Below, one piece after another: positions 63,174-64,000 of a DNA stretch of 64,000 bases (its first letter is position 1; each line of letters starts with the position of its first letter). The DNA lies in assembly GCF_019457915.1 (NCBI RefSeq), contig NZ_JAHZSS010000011.1, positions 1-64,000 on the forward strand, read 5' to 3'. Below the pieces are notes generated by a model. It was not told the DNA's origin and searched no databases. It was given only the letters and a program-made list of their open reading frames with translations. Position numbers and translations under genes: made by a program. Source of the DNA: Neiella holothuriorum. GTDB taxonomy: Bacteria > Pseudomonadota > Gammaproteobacteria > Enterobacterales > Neiellaceae.

Positions 63174-64000
63174 ATGCGAACAAAGGTAATTTTCTCATTA
63201 GTTGACCAAGGCGGGCTAAGTGCGTTTAATTTCGCGCTAAATATATTCCTCGTTCGCTATTGGGATCCTTCTGAGTACGGTCTGTTCGCAATATTTTTCT
63301 CTTTGAGCTTTATTTTCACCGGCATTCAGAATGCCTTAGTGAACACGCCATATTCAGTTTGGGTGCCCGCGGCTCAAAGTAGCGACAAAGCCAGTATGTT
63401 GAGGCAAACGCTAGCAAGCACCAACTTTCTATTGATTGCCGCGGTGAGTTTACCGTTAGTTCTGATTTTACTAACTGGCTTTTTACCGGTTGATCCCTCC
63501 CATGCTCTGGCTCTTTCTGCCTTTTACGCGGCAACCATGGTGCGAGAATATCTGCGAAGTTGTCTGGCGGCCGAAATGATGCTTCCGCGCGTGCTGCTGA
63601 TCGATGTTATCTACGTACTGAGCTTTTGCATAATGAGTGGAGGCTATATTGCTCTCTACGGCGTTGACGCGTTTACCCTATACCAATTGTTATGGTGCCT
63701 AGCTGCGGCACAATTTATTGGCTCATCGACAAGAATAGTCAGTGAATTTAAACGACTTCAACGCTGTCATTGGGCAAGCTGGCACCAGCAATATCAACCT
63801 ATCTGGCTACAATCTCGCTGGGCGCTGGTCGGCGTATCAAGTACCGAACTGCAAAACAGAGCTTACATTTTTGTAATTGGGGCATTCTTTGGCACTGCGG
63901 CAGTGGGCTTCATTCAAGCAGGACGCTTACTGTTTGGCCCTCTCAATATTGTGGTATCCGCTTGGACTCGCGTTGCTAAACCGACGTTGGCCAAACTTAA
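63174..64000 (+). CDS. Wzx-like polysaccharide flippase (partial, runs off the right end)
   Basis: The ATG at 63174 has GGAGG four bases upstream. The 275 residues visible stay open to the window end. Repeated hydrophobic helices (for example FNFALNIFLVRYWDPSEYGL and FIFTGIQNALV near the N-terminus) and FFGTAAVGFIQAGRLLFGPL suit the MATE-like polysaccharide exporter family. It would flip lipid-linked repeat units across the inner membrane, completing the Wzx/Wzy-type assembly suggested by the Wzc and WcaJ homologues. Confidence 0.85.
   Translation, partial: MRTKVIFSLVDQGGLSAFNFALNIFLVRYWDPSEYGLFAIFFSLSFIFTGIQNALVNTPYSVWVPAAQSSDKASMLRQTLASTNFLLIAAVSLPLVLILLTGFLPVDPSHALALSAFYAATMVREYLRSCLAAEMMLPRVLLIDVIYVLSFCIMSGGYIALYGVDAFTLYQLLWCLAAAQFIGSSTRIVSEFKRLQRCHWASWHQQYQPIWLQSRWALVGVSSTELQNRAYIFVIGAFFGTAAVGFIQAGRLLFGPLNIVVSAWTRVAKPTLAKL

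Overview
The window reads as chromosome of a marine-type gammaproteobacterium of moderate GC. The grpE/nadK/recN/bamE/rnfH/ratA/smpB/ssrA neighbourhood, RpoH-type promoters and Bam/Rnf/SmpB gene content are gammaproteobacterial; an Oceanospirillales-like host is a guess only. No ordinary tRNA or rRNA gene was seen.

Region 1 (1-11606) is housekeeping core. A 56-bp tandem repeat abuts the dnaJ terminator. It is followed by dnaJ, dnaK, grpE and hrcA on the minus strand, with RpoH-like promoters before dnaK and grpE, and two small DUF genes between them. Then come nadK, recN (with a LexA-like site), bamE carrying an extra SPOR-like domain, rnfH, ratA, smpB and ssrA (tmRNA).

Region 2 (11592-43982) is an integrated genomic island of about 32.3 kb. 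A 57-bp exact direct repeat copies the ssrA 3' end and terminator at both borders, and a P4-type tyrosine integrase sits just inside the left border. The cargo is defence. A ten-gene minus-strand operon encodes BREX: a WYL regulator, a BrxE-like protein, BrxA, BrxB, BrxC, PglX split into two coupled ORFs, PglZ, BrxL and a trailing UvrD-like helicase with a RelE-like N-terminus. Next come a methyltransferase-HNH fusion with an in-frame TGA, a cold-shock/DUF1294 protein and a NERD protein. Then follows a second mobility module: two AlpA-type regulators and three overlapping genes resembling the gamma-mobile-trio. Last are an AbiE-type toxin-antitoxin pair and YefM-YoeB beside attR. Inverted repeats precede int, brxR, alpA, the 247-aa gene and abiEi, which suggests each module controls itself.

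Region 3 (44079-64000) is an exopolysaccharide locus. It holds a GMC oxidoreductase, a Wzc-like co-polymerase/BY-kinase, a Wza-like export protein without a lipobox, an outer-membrane beta-barrel, a WcaJ-like initiating transferase, a GT4-GT26 fusion, a second GT4 enzyme, a secreted 1591-residue multimodular protein, two unknown genes and a Wzx-like flippase cut by the window end. A cyclic-di-GMP-I (GEMM) riboswitch candidate lies directly upstream of the giant secreted protein gene, linking it to the biofilm second messenger.

Most unusual points: the c-di-GMP riboswitch on the giant repeat protein, the split pglX inside a BREX operon that mixes BrxE and BrxL, the trio-like second recombinase module inside an ssrA island, the methyltransferase-HNH fusion with an internal stop, and compensatory changes in the hairpin of the 56-bp repeat.
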